A stretch of 64,000 nucleotides of DNA from Cohnella panacarvi Gsoil 349 (GTDB lineage Bacteria > Bacillota > Bacilli > Paenibacillales > Paenibacillaceae): NCBI RefSeq assembly GCF_000515335.1, contig NZ_KI911563.1, positions 1,938,056 to 2,002,055 on the forward strand. The letters are read 5' to 3'. Below, in pieces: positions 14,050-22,286 of this stretch (the stretch's first letter is position 1; each line of letters starts with the position of its first letter). The position numbers and the translations under genes were made by a program. The notes under the pieces are model-generated. The model saw nothing but the letters and a program-made list of their open reading frames with translations, was not told the origin of the DNA and ran no database searches.

Positions 14050-15798
14050 TCATTCGTCCTCCTCCTGCAGCGCCTCCATCAACCGCCGTGCCTTCCGATG
14101 GTCCGGCTCCCTTCGCAGAGCGGCTTGAATCGCCTCGAGCGCTTGGTCGCCGCGACCGAGCTTCACGTAACATTGACCGAGTTGTACCCATAAGTCCGCG
14201 TCGTCCAATCCATGTGCCAAGCTATACTGAAATTCTTCGGCTGCGAGCGCGGGATTGCCTCCCAGCGACTCCGGCGTATTGAGCAGCCTCGATCCGTTCA
14301 TTCTTCTGGCAAAAGGATGCAGCGGATCGATCTCGAGAGCGGTTCTCACCTCGTTCTCGAATATCGGGAGCAGCTTGATTTTCGCTTGCATATTTCCAGC
14401 TTCGATCAGACGACCGTAAGCGGCCGCGAGCCATGCATGCGACTCCGCGTTGCGCTCGTTGACGACGATCGCTTCCTCGAATGCCGTCTTGGCACCGCTG
14501 TAATCGCCGCTCATGAACAGCTCCCTCCCCCGGTCCAACAGCTCTCTGACCGGATCGGCGGTTCTTGCGAAACGTTGAATGTAAATCGGTTTTGTCGAAG
14601 GCACGTTCCGTAACAACCCGTCTCGATCCAGGAGAACGCCGTCCGCCGCGATCTCTACCGTTACAGGCACGCGCAGCCATCTCGACAACTGTATTCCGAC
14701 GGATTCCTCCGACCATTGTTCGCTGCGATGGGAATCGAGCAGCACGTGAAGTCCTCTCTCCTGTTCTATTACCTTCCACGCATCGGGCGCCGGCACGAGC
14801 GAATAGACGGCCTCCTGAACGTCATGGGCATCCAGCGTCGTCGTTCCGAAGGTCATCCGATCCTTGGCCCGGCCATAATGCGTAAGCGAGGCGCCGGATC
14901 GCCCGCAAGAACAACGATGCGGCGCGACCGCTACGATATCCTCGTTATAGTAACGGAGCAGCGGAGAAGCGCGGTGGGACAACGTCGTAATCGCGGCGTA
15001 GCCTCTCTCTCCTTCCGCGACAGAGTGGCCCCCGTCTTCGGTCAGCACCTCGACGATGAAATCCTGCTCCCTGACGTGAAGAACGCCCTGCTCGCACATG
15101 ACGGCTATATTCGCGGTCTCCGTCGAGCCGTACATATTGAAGACGGGCACGCCCCATAGCCGTTCGATATGCCTTCTGCGCGCATCGCTCAAGAGCTCCC
15201 CGGCTACGCATATCGCCCTAAGCGAAGGATAGTCCCAGCTTGGCTGCTGCCCGAGCAGCCTTGCGGCCTCGGCCAACAGCTCCATCTCGCGAGGCAGCCC
15301 CGCGATGACCGTCACTCCGAGCCGCTTCATCAGCTCGAGCACCCGCGGATAAGGGGTGACGACGGTACGACCGCTGGCCGGCACGATGCCCGCTCCGGTT
15401 GCCCAACAGGCGTCCTGCATGAGGAATGCCGGCAGCGACATCGCATACGGAAAGCGAATAAGGACCAAATCGTCCGAAGCGAGGTTCACGCCGCATTCTC
15501 TCAGTTGTCTCCCGCCTGTCGCGATATCCTCCAGCGTGAACCAAGACACGGAAGGCTCGCCGGTCGTTCCGGTCGATTCGTGATATTGCGCGATTTGTTC
15601 CTTCGGAACGGCCAAATATCCGAACGCCCCCGCTGTCCTCAGCTCCGCCTTCGTCGTCAGCGGAAGCGAGCGAATGTCCGCAAGTGCTATCCGGGACGTA
15701 TCGTATCCTTCCAGTTTATCGCGGTACAACGGGGAGTTCGGTAAGAGGGAGAGCAACTCTCGAAGCTTGAGCTCCCGCTCTTCTAAGCTGGTCGGCAT
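14050..15798 (-). CDS. PaaK-type adenylating enzyme fused to TPR repeats
   Basis: A 582-residue two-part protein. Residues 1 to about 400 are an AMP-forming acyl/aryl-CoA ligase domain of the phenylacetate-CoA ligase type. P-loop STGTTGEPS is at 75-83, the A5 motif is MYGSTETA, the A7 region is LLRYYNEDI, and GRAKDRM comes before the C-terminal subdomain. Residues from about 420 to 575 are tetratricopeptide repeats (MSGDYSGAKTAFEEAI, LWVQLGQCYVKLGRGDQALE). AAAGGAG precedes the ATG. It sits between another PaaK-type enzyme and the chorismate-lyase-like gene, with gaps of 31 and 24 bases. The TPR part may dock a partner such as a carrier or acyltransferase; the fusion is unusual. Confidence 0.85.
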   Translation of the reverse strand: MPTSLEERELKLRELLSLLPNSPLYRDKLEGYDTSRIALADIRSLPLTTKAELRTAGAFGYLAVPKEQIAQYHESTGTTGEPSVSWFTLEDIATGGRQLRECGVNLASDDLVLIRFPYAMSLPAFLMQDACWATGAGIVPASGRTVVTPYPRVLELMKRLGVTVIAGLPREMELLAEAARLLGQQPSWDYPSLRAICVAGELLSDARRRHIERLWGVPVFNMYGSTETANIAVMCEQGVLHVREQDFIVEVLTEDGGHSVAEGERGYAAITTLSHRASPLLRYYNEDIVAVAPHRCSCGRSGASLTHYGRAKDRMTFGTTTLDAHDVQEAVYSLVPAPDAWKVIEQERGLHVLLDSHRSEQWSEESVGIQLSRWLRVPVTVEIAADGVLLDRDGLLRNVPSTKPIYIQRFARTADPVRELLDRGRELFMSGDYSGAKTAFEEAIVVNERNAESHAWLAAAYGRLIEAGNMQAKIKLLPIFENEVRTALEIDPLHPFARRMNGSRLLNTPESLGGNPALAAEEFQYSLAHGLDDADLWVQLGQCYVKLGRGDQALEAIQAALRREPDHRKARRLMEALQEEDE

Positions 15799-15829
15799 GT
15801 GCGATTCTCCTTTTCCGCTGATCCAATCT

Positions 15830-17176
15830 TTATTTGAATATCACGCGAGTCGCTTTGCCGAACGTGCGGGGAATGTCGCGTCTAACGACGACGTCGCATT
15901 CGATGCCGAGCGATTGCTCGATGTGATTCCTTACTTTTCTGGCAAGCTTCTTATCGTTAAGCTCCGTGCGGAAAGGCTCGACCTCGATCGTCAGCTTCCC
16001 GTCCTCGATGACGAAGTAATACCACATGCCGACATCGGGGACTTCGAGCAGAAACTGCTCCAGCACGAACGGAGAGTAATCCTCGCCGTTCAGCCGGATC
16101 ATGTTTTCCATCCGTCCTCGCAGGTGAAGCACATCCATCGTAATGCCGCAGGCGCATTGCGACCTCGTCAAGTAACCGATATCGCCGCTGCGGTAGCGCA
16201 CCATCGGCATCGCTTCGCGAAGCAGCGTCGTCATGACGATCTCGCCCGTCTTGTCGTAGCCGAGCGGCTCGCCGGTATCCGGATCGACGACCTCCATGAA
16301 GACGTGGCCTTGAGCGACGTGATAGCCTTTGTGCTCCTCGCACTCGACCGCGACGACGCCGCACTCCGTCGAGCCGTAGAAGAACGACGCCTCGCAGCCC
16401 CACCATTGCTCCAATCTTCTGCGGAACGTATAGGAGCAGCCTTCCCCCGTGAGGATGATGCGCTTCAGCTTAATATCGACGCCCGGCGTAATGCCGTACT
16501 TGGCGCTCTCCTCCGCGAGTAGAGCCGCGTAGGACGGCGTCGTCGCCAGAATCGTCGCCTGGTATTCCTTCATCAGTTCTAGGGACTTGTCCACCGGAGC
16601 CATATATCCGCCTTTGCCTAGCGATAGAATCGCCGAGCCGAACGCGAATTGGAACAGACGCTGGAAGCCGAGTCCCGGCAGGGCGAATTCATAAGGCAGC
16701 GCGATCGCTACGATGTCATCGTCCGTCTCCGGGAATAGCTCCGAATATTTGGGCAGCAAATCGTAAACGTACTGATCGGCGAGCGAATAAGACGTATAGA
16801 TCGGTTTGCCCGACGTTCCGCTCGTCAGATGAACTTGCCCGATATCCTTCGGCTCCACGCACAGCAGCTTCGACTTGTCTCCGCGAATGACGTCTTTGCC
16901 CAGCAGAGGGATGGACGCCACCTGATGAAGAGCGTCGATCTTCGGCGACTCGAAACCGGCCGCCTCCAGCGAAGCGCGGTAATAGGCGTTGCGGTTCCAT
17001 GCATGCTCCAATGTCAAATTGATCGCTTGAAGCTGGTATTGCTCCCTGCGATCGTCCGGCAGTTTCTCGATCGTAACGCCTTCTTGATCCAACGCTTTGA
17101 AAAAAGCTTTCAACGGCTCCAGATGCGAAGTATGCTCGTCGATCGAGACGGTCATTTTGTGCGATTGGTTTCTCAT
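15830..17176 (-). CDS. Phenylacetate-CoA ligase-like (PaaK family) adenylating enzyme
   Basis: A 448-residue AMP-forming ligase and first gene of the three-gene operon. P-loop TSGTSGKP at 118-125, FFYGSTECG and MVRYRSGDIGYL are intact, and the C-terminal subdomain (LRGRMENMIRLNGEDYSPF) is present, so it should be active. A Cys pair (CACG) lies where PaaK relatives bind zinc. Such enzymes activate aryl or acyl acids with ATP and usually pass them to CoA. ATG 17176 has AGGAGGG 6 bases upstream; a longer start at 17257 has none. With a chorismate-lyase-like protein downstream, 4-hydroxybenzoate is a plausible but unproven substrate. Confidence 0.88.
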   Translation of the reverse strand: MRNQSHKMTVSIDEHTSHLEPLKAFFKALDQEGVTIEKLPDDRREQYQLQAINLTLEHAWNRNAYYRASLEAAGFESPKIDALHQVASIPLLGKDVIRGDKSKLLCVEPKDIGQVHLTSGTSGKPIYTSYSLADQYVYDLLPKYSELFPETDDDIVAIALPYEFALPGLGFQRLFQFAFGSAILSLGKGGYMAPVDKSLELMKEYQATILATTPSYAALLAEESAKYGITPGVDIKLKRIILTGEGCSYTFRRRLEQWWGCEASFFYGSTECGVVAVECEEHKGYHVAQGHVFMEVVDPDTGEPLGYDKTGEIVMTTLLREAMPMVRYRSGDIGYLTRSQCACGITMDVLHLRGRMENMIRLNGEDYSPFVLEQFLLEVPDVGMWYYFVIEDGKLTIEVEPFRTELNDKKLARKVRNHIEQSLGIECDVVVRRDIPRTFGKATRVIFK

Positions 17177-17258
17177 GAGAACCCTCCTGGTCCAAACATG
17201 TTTCAACAAGCGTTCGCGATTATGATATGTGAATGGAGGTAGAGGGACAATCAACAAC

Positions 17259-17409
17259 TACCCAAAATCGCGCATACGCGCTGAAAATGGGTAAAGCCTT
17301 AGAAAGGCACGGATTTGGGTTGGATGTTGGGGAGGGGACGGCTGCCAGACTTGGCACGCTCCGTAACCCGATTTTATCGGGGTATAGCGCGGTGTCATCG
17401 AGTTACGGA
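17259..17409. repeat. Two palindromic intergenic elements
   Basis: A hairpin with TACCC/GGGTA outer arms and an inner GCGC/GCGC stem lies at 17259-17293. A second inverted repeat has 13-base arms, TCCGTAACCCGAT at 17360-17372 and ATCGAGTTACGGA at 17397-17409, with one mismatch. Neither has a T run in the direction of a gene. They lie between the PaaK operon and a sensor-gene remnant and look like scattered intergenic repeats. Confidence 0.55.
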
Positions 17410-17893
17410 ACAAGCTGCATATCGCTCCACAACAAGTATCCGTTACTATATGCGATATCGTGAATAGCCGTCGCAATGAAGACCATCCGACCGAATAGCT
17501 GCAGCGACGCGCCTTCGCGGCCTCGCCGCAAAGCCAAGCAGAACACCGATACATACTTGTAATGCCCGATAAGGCTCGTATACACCTCGGCCGGGAACGC
17601 AACAAGCGTTGCGATGAACGCGCACCCTATCCAGACGAGCAGTTTCCCGGGCAGACCGGCGAACTCCTTCGGATAGAGCTGGCGTACGAACAACACCGGA
17701 AGTCTCAGCCGCCGTTCAATCGCACCGTCCCGTCCCGGTCAAAGCTCCAGTCCCTCAAGTCCAGCACGCCATCTTGCGCCATAGGCTTATCCTTGTCGGC
17801 GGACAAGCCTGCGAACGGCAGGACGAACAAAGCGATCCAAGCAAGCATCATCATGATCATCACGGTAACCCGAATACGCCGTTTCCGTTCCAT
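17403..17893 (-). pseudogene. Remnant of a 7TMR-DISM sensor gene
   Basis: The frame from ATG 17893 gives a signal segment and GVLDLRDWSFDRDGTVRLNGG, the usual start of a 7TMR-DISM extracellular domain, then stops at 17705. A second segment (17696-17403) starts LFVRQLYPKEFAGLPGKLL and ends ASLQLFGRMVFIATAIHDIAYSNG, which matches the membrane half of the same receptor class. The rest of the sensing domain, half of the membrane helices and the whole output domain (kinase or cyclase) are missing. It is an internally deleted, truncated gene. Confidence 0.6.
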
Positions 17894-17968
17894 CTGCTTT
17901 TCACCGTCGGGTGCATGTTTGATCTCAGCATAACGAATCCAGTTTTGTTACACACTGAAAAGCTCGCG

Positions 17969-18000
17969 CAAAAAAACCGCCGGGATCGCTACCGGCGGTT
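17969..18000 (-). terminator. Terminator of the GH44 gene
   Basis: On the minus strand, AACCGCCG pairs with CGGCGGTT around a 10-base loop, followed by a T run, 16 bases after the GH44 stop. Confidence 0.92.
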
Positions 18001-18016
18001 CGGGTTGCTTGCTAAC

Positions 18017-21000
18017 TTACTGAATAACGACCAGCGCGGCCGATCTGGCCGGCATTCTCAGCGAGAAGCCGTCAGACTCGACGTCCGCGGTGCCGCCTGC
18101 CGTCAACCGCTTCGACGAACCGAAGCGGTACACGGAAGCTTGAGCTTCGCGGAACTCGCCGCTCACGTTCACTTCGCGCACGGCGCTGTCTTTGTTGAAC
18201 AGAAGCACGTACGTCTTGCCGTCGGCTCCGGCGATCGTATAGGCGCCAAGCGCATCCGGAATCGCGCTCTTCGTGCTGACGCTTTCGCCTTCGATCGCGC
18301 TGCCTTGTCCGTCGTAGTCCAAGTACAGCTTGAATGCGTCCTCGATCGGCGTACCGGCTTTAACGACGCCGAATCTCGTCGCGAGATCGACGCCTTCGCG
18401 TCCGAAAATCGCGAGCGCTTCGGCTTGCGCCAGACCGGCGCTGATGCCGTCTCCGTTGCCGAAGTTGTACTCGGTAATCGCGAGCTTCATGCCCGGCATC
18501 AGGTTATTGATCATTTCCTTCATGCGCGGAATGAGGCGAATCGGCTCCTGAATCCAGGATTGGTCGACGTAATTCGGATCATAGAGCGACTTCAGCGACT
18601 GATAGCGACGCTTCGTGCCCGCAGGGCTCTCGTCTCCGGAAGTGACGACGTCCTCCTGAGGGTAGTAATGGATGTCGAGATAATCGACCAGTCTTACGCC
18701 CGTCCGATCTTCGTGCTTCTTGATCTGCTCCAAATACCACTCAAGGAACGGCTTGCCCTCGTGGGCTTGACGATCCGGACCGTCGGCGCAGTTGTCCGCC
18801 GAGGAATAGAAGTACGCGCACCAGCCCCAAGACGTCGGCCCGAACACTTGCGCCTCGCCGTCTTTAGCCTTGATCGCGCTTCCGTATTTCTCGGTGAAGC
18901 CCCAGATTTCGTCGTAGGTCGGAGCTTCGGGGTGGACGTCGCGATGCGTGACGTGCCAAATTTCCGGCTCGTTGTCGAGCGCGTAATAATGCAGCTTATT
19001 CCCGGTTCTACTCGAAATATGTTCCATCCAATCGGTCACGAATTCCGGTCCGATCCGTTTGGACGTGTCGGTCGGATCGTTGCCCGTAATGAGGTCTCCG
19101 TTCGGACGCACGCCGTTGCCCGCGTCCGGATGCTCCTGGGCGAAGCTTTCCTGCTCGCCGTACTTCTCGCGGCTGAAGCCGAACGCCAGCTCGCGCGACT
19201 TCGGCGTCCAGCCGATCGTCGGTACGGTCAAGAGCACGTTGCCGCCTTGCGCATGGACGGAGTCGATGAACCTGTCGGACGTCGATCCGTGCGGCAGAGC
19301 CTCGGGATTGTCGTTGTCGTACGGATAGTTCATGAAGTACCAGTCCGACGCGCGATTCGCGACATCGAGCTGCCAATTGTAGCGGGTCGTATTGTTGCCG
19401 CCCCACCGTTGCACCGGGAATTTGAGCGTCGAATCCGTCTCGTCGTTGTCGTTATAGTTGATGCCGTATATTTCCGAATCGATCGGCTTGCGCTCGGCGT
19501 CCATATCGACGGAAACCGCGATCGACGGGAGCTCCGGCTCCGGCAATTCGCCCGCGTGAATATTGCGGAGAAGCTTTACGTCGTCGATGTAGACGGCCGC
19601 TTGATCGTCTTCGGTTCCGGCTTGAATGACCATCCCGTCGAACTGCCCCTCCGTGATGCCAAGCTCCGCGAAGTTAACCGAAACCTTCGTCCATGCCCCG
19701 GCAGGCAGGCTGCCGCCTTCGGCGAAATCGGCCACGTCTACGGCGCCTATGCCCGCATCGCCGTCGTAGACATGAAGCAGCAGCCTCTGTCCGCCCGTAA
19801 CGCCGCCGTGAATCCACATTTCCAAGCCGTAATAGTCGGACGCTTCCTTGCTTTCATTGCTGACCAGCCACACGCCGTCCCATCCGTCCGGTTCGAACTT
19901 GATGGAACGTTCGCCACCGTGCGCTTGTTCCGTATTCGCGAGATCTTTGTCATGCCAGCTTTGGTTGCGGTAGCCGTCCGCCAGCTCGTCCGTATAGACG
20001 TCCTCCGCTTCCGTCTCCGTCACTTGCACGTAAGCGACTGCGGTGAATCCTTGATAGGTCGCCGTAATTCGGGTAATGCCCACGGAAAGCGCCTCGATCT
20101 CGCCTCCGTCTACCCGAGCTACCTCGGGATGCTCCGACGTCCATTCGGCTTGTTCCGATACGAACTCAGTCGCGCCGGTCTCGACAAGGGTTTCCGCGTC
20201 CAGTCGATTCGTCTCTCCTTGCAGCAGCACAAGCTCCGGCTTATCCATGCGCACTTCGAGCAGCGCAGGCGGAGCGACGTATTTGCGCACGAACGCGATA
20301 TCGTCAAGGTAGACGCTGTTCTGCTCTCCGCCCTCACCGACGATGATCAGCCCGTCGAAAAGACCGTTAGGCAGGCTAAGATCCGCTAATGCCAGCTCGA
20401 TCTGAGTCCAAGTCCCCGCGGGAACGCCGGCCGCTCCGAACAGTTCCCCGGAGGTCAGCTCCTTGACGGCTTGACCGCCAGCCAAGAAAACCAGCTTCAG
20501 GCGTTGTCCTCCGTCCGCGCCGCCGTTTACCCATAATCTAAGCTTCTCGAATTCTTTGTCCGTCACGATACGGTCGCTATAGAAGTAGATCGGCGCGTCG
20601 CCCGACGGCGTGAAACGGATCGCTTGCAGCCCGGTATGAACCGTCCCTTGCTCCCCGAAATCGACCGTACCCCATCCGTAGTTCGTGAACTGGCCGCCGA
20701 TCCCGTCGTCGTACACGTACACGCCGTCGATCGCTTCGATCGGCAACGCGTTACCGGGATCGTTATTGCCCGTAGGCTGAGGTTCATCTTCCGGCTCGTT
20801 ATCCGGCTCTTCCTCCGGATCCGTCGGCTCTTCCTTGTCGTTCGTCTTGCCATCCGACAAGAAAGAGATACCGTCCACATACACCGGGGACTGGCCGCCT
20901 TCGCCCCAGATCCATAGTCCGTCGATCAGACCCGTCACACCATGGTCCGCCAGCGGAATTCGCACTTCGCTCCACTGTCCGGCTTGAATGCCGCCGGACA

Positions 21001-21406
21001 CAAGCTCAGCTAGCTGTTTCTCCAGTACAGGCTGCCCGCCAAGCGACAGAACGAGCTTTAACTGCTGCCCTCCGGTGCTGCCTCCATTGACCCAAAAGCG
21101 CAATGTTCCGTAATCGGAGGCGGACATTACCCGATCCTTGTAGAAGTACAGGGCAGTCCCTTCTTCCGGCGTCAGTCTAATGGAACGCTCTCCCTCCAGG
21201 AAGTATTCGGTCGACGCCAGGTCGGCGCTCGCCCAACCGTAATCAACGAATTCACCCGAAAGCTCGTCTCCGTACACGACAAGCTCGCCAGCCGCCTTGC
21301 CGTCCGCCCGGGGCGGCGTTACCCATACGCTCCATAACAGCATGAGCGCCATGCTTAAGATTAACGCGGTTTTGCTTCTCGTTCGATTGCCTCTTCTCAA
21401 CATCAT
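18017..21406 (-). CDS. Secreted multidomain GH44 endoglucanase/mannanase
   Basis: A 1129-residue exported enzyme. A signal peptide (LILSMALMLLWSVW) is followed by two beta-sandwich modules of one type (DELSGEFVDYGWASADL; DDGIGGQFTNYGWGTVDF) with an acidic Pro/Glu linker between them. Then come a BIG2-like Ig domain, a third module of the same type (DELADGYRNQSWHDKDL) and the GH44 catalytic domain. Catalytic residues are general acid E813 (LDNEPEIWH) and nucleophile E979 (ITEYNFG); IYGINYNDND and RWGGNNTTRYNW mark the barrel start. GH44 enzymes retain configuration and cut beta-glucan and glucomannan. The three repeated modules probably bind polysaccharide. ATG 21406 follows GGAGAGGGGAG. Confidence 0.92.
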   Translation of the reverse strand: MMLRRGNRTRSKTALILSMALMLLWSVWVTPPRADGKAAGELVVYGDELSGEFVDYGWASADLASTEYFLEGERSIRLTPEEGTALYFYKDRVMSASDYGTLRFWVNGGSTGGQQLKLVLSLGGQPVLEKQLAELVSGGIQAGQWSEVRIPLADHGVTGLIDGLWIWGEGGQSPVYVDGISFLSDGKTNDKEEPTDPEEEPDNEPEDEPQPTGNNDPGNALPIEAIDGVYVYDDGIGGQFTNYGWGTVDFGEQGTVHTGLQAIRFTPSGDAPIYFYSDRIVTDKEFEKLRLWVNGGADGGQRLKLVFLAGGQAVKELTSGELFGAAGVPAGTWTQIELALADLSLPNGLFDGLIIVGEGGEQNSVYLDDIAFVRKYVAPPALLEVRMDKPELVLLQGETNRLDAETLVETGATEFVSEQAEWTSEHPEVARVDGGEIEALSVGITRITATYQGFTAVAYVQVTETEAEDVYTDELADGYRNQSWHDKDLANTEQAHGGERSIKFEPDGWDGVWLVSNESKEASDYYGLEMWIHGGVTGGQRLLLHVYDGDAGIGAVDVADFAEGGSLPAGAWTKVSVNFAELGITEGQFDGMVIQAGTEDDQAAVYIDDVKLLRNIHAGELPEPELPSIAVSVDMDAERKPIDSEIYGINYNDNDETDSTLKFPVQRWGGNNTTRYNWQLDVANRASDWYFMNYPYDNDNPEALPHGSTSDRFIDSVHAQGGNVLLTVPTIGWTPKSRELAFGFSREKYGEQESFAQEHPDAGNGVRPNGDLITGNDPTDTSKRIGPEFVTDWMEHISSRTGNKLHYYALDNEPEIWHVTHRDVHPEAPTYDEIWGFTEKYGSAIKAKDGEAQVFGPTSWGWCAYFYSSADNCADGPDRQAHEGKPFLEWYLEQIKKHEDRTGVRLVDYLDIHYYPQEDVVTSGDESPAGTKRRYQSLKSLYDPNYVDQSWIQEPIRLIPRMKEMINNLMPGMKLAITEYNFGNGDGISAGLAQAEALAIFGREGVDLATRFGVVKAGTPIEDAFKLYLDYDGQGSAIEGESVSTKSAIPDALGAYTIAGADGKTYVLLFNKDSAVREVNVSGEFREAQASVYRFGSSKRLTAGGTADVESDGFSLRMPARSAALVVIQ

Positions 21407-21484
21407 CGATCTCCCCTCTCCTTCCGGCAGCGTTCGACACAACGCTCCTCCATGATCGTAATGAAGATGACGCGGCATAGCCTA

Positions 21485-21519
21485 GTGACACGGGTCATTT
21501 CTTTTGTCACTGCGGTCAT
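21485..21519. promoter_or_regulatory. Direct repeat, candidate response-regulator site
   Basis: GTGACACGGGTCAT (21485) and GTCACTGCGGTCAT (21506) share 10 of 14 positions and start 21 bases apart, two helical turns. They lie between the GH44 gene and the divergent NarL-type system, about 80 bases from the GH44 start. LuxR/NarL-type regulators often bind such pairs. The assignment is inferred. Confidence 0.4.
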
Positions 21520-21620
21520 GACATGAGCTCCTACCGCTCACACGCCTAATGTCCTGTGTTAAGCTGTACGTACGAGAGTCGTTCGTCCCGATTATTCGCT
21601 CGAAGGGAATGGAGCCGCAT

Positions 21621-22286
21621 ATGATACGTGTCCTGATCGTCGACGATCAGACGTTGCTGAGGGAAGGCCTTCAGACCATTATCAATATAGAGGACGACAT
21701 GCGCACGGTAGGCCATGCGTCCAATGGAATAGAAGCGATCGAGGCGACCGAGGCGACTTCGCCCGATATCGTGCTCATGGATATCAAAATGCCCGAGCTG
21801 AACGGAATAGAAGGAATGAAACGAATCAAGGAACGGTATCCGAATAAGATCGTTCTGATGCTGACGACGTTCCTCGAGGACGAGCTGATCGTCGAAGCGA
21901 TGGCGAGCGGAGCGGACGGTTTCCTGCTGAAAGATATGGCCGGAGACCAGATCGTGCAGACGATCCGCGAAGCGATGCGGGGACATTTGATCATGCACGC
22001 TCCGATCGCCGCCAAACTGGCCGCAAGGGTGAAAAGCCTGAGTTCGCGGAAAACCGGGGCAGCCTGGAACGAGCAGCGGCTTACGGAAGCGGGCATCTAT
22101 CTCAACGAGAAGGAACGGCAAATCATCCTGCTGATGATTCAGGATAAATCGAACAAGCAAATTTCGGCGTCCCTGTTCATGAGCGAAGGCACCGTCCGCA
22201 ACTACGTCAGCATGATCTACGGCAAGATCGGAACGAACGAACGCACGGAATCCATTAAAAGATTGAAGGAGTTCTTGATCCCATGA
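21621..22286 (+). CDS. NarL/LuxR-family response regulator
   Basis: A 221-residue regulator. The receiver domain has D8/D9 and phosphoacceptor D54 (VLMDIKMPELNG), and the C-terminal GerE/LuxR helix-turn-helix is around residues 155-215 (LNEKERQIILLMIQDKSNKQ). ATG 21621 has GGAG 8 bases upstream; earlier in-frame starts lack usable sites. Its end overlaps the kinase start by 4 bases (ATGA), so the two are co-translated. It is divergent from the GH44 gene and may control it through the direct repeat at 21485-21519. Confidence 0.92.
   Translation: MIRVLIVDDQTLLREGLQTIINIEDDMRTVGHASNGIEAIEATEATSPDIVLMDIKMPELNGIEGMKRIKERYPNKIVLMLTTFLEDELIVEAMASGADGFLLKDMAGDQIVQTIREAMRGHLIMHAPIAAKLAARVKSLSSRKTGAAWNEQRLTEAGIYLNEKERQIILLMIQDKSNKQISASLFMSEGTVRNYVSMIYGKIGTNERTESIKRLKEFLIP

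Noticed and set aside
17378-17390. CGGGGTATAGCGC, like the first 13 bases of a tRNA-Pro
   Set aside because: The sequence after it cannot form the D, anticodon or T arms; it is explained by the inverted repeat at 17360-17409.
17774-20389. A long plus-strand frame of 871 codons opposite the GH44 gene
   Set aside because: It is antisense to a well-supported enzyme, has no ribosome binding site and is rich in Arg, Val and His, as expected of an antisense shadow in GC-rich coding DNA.
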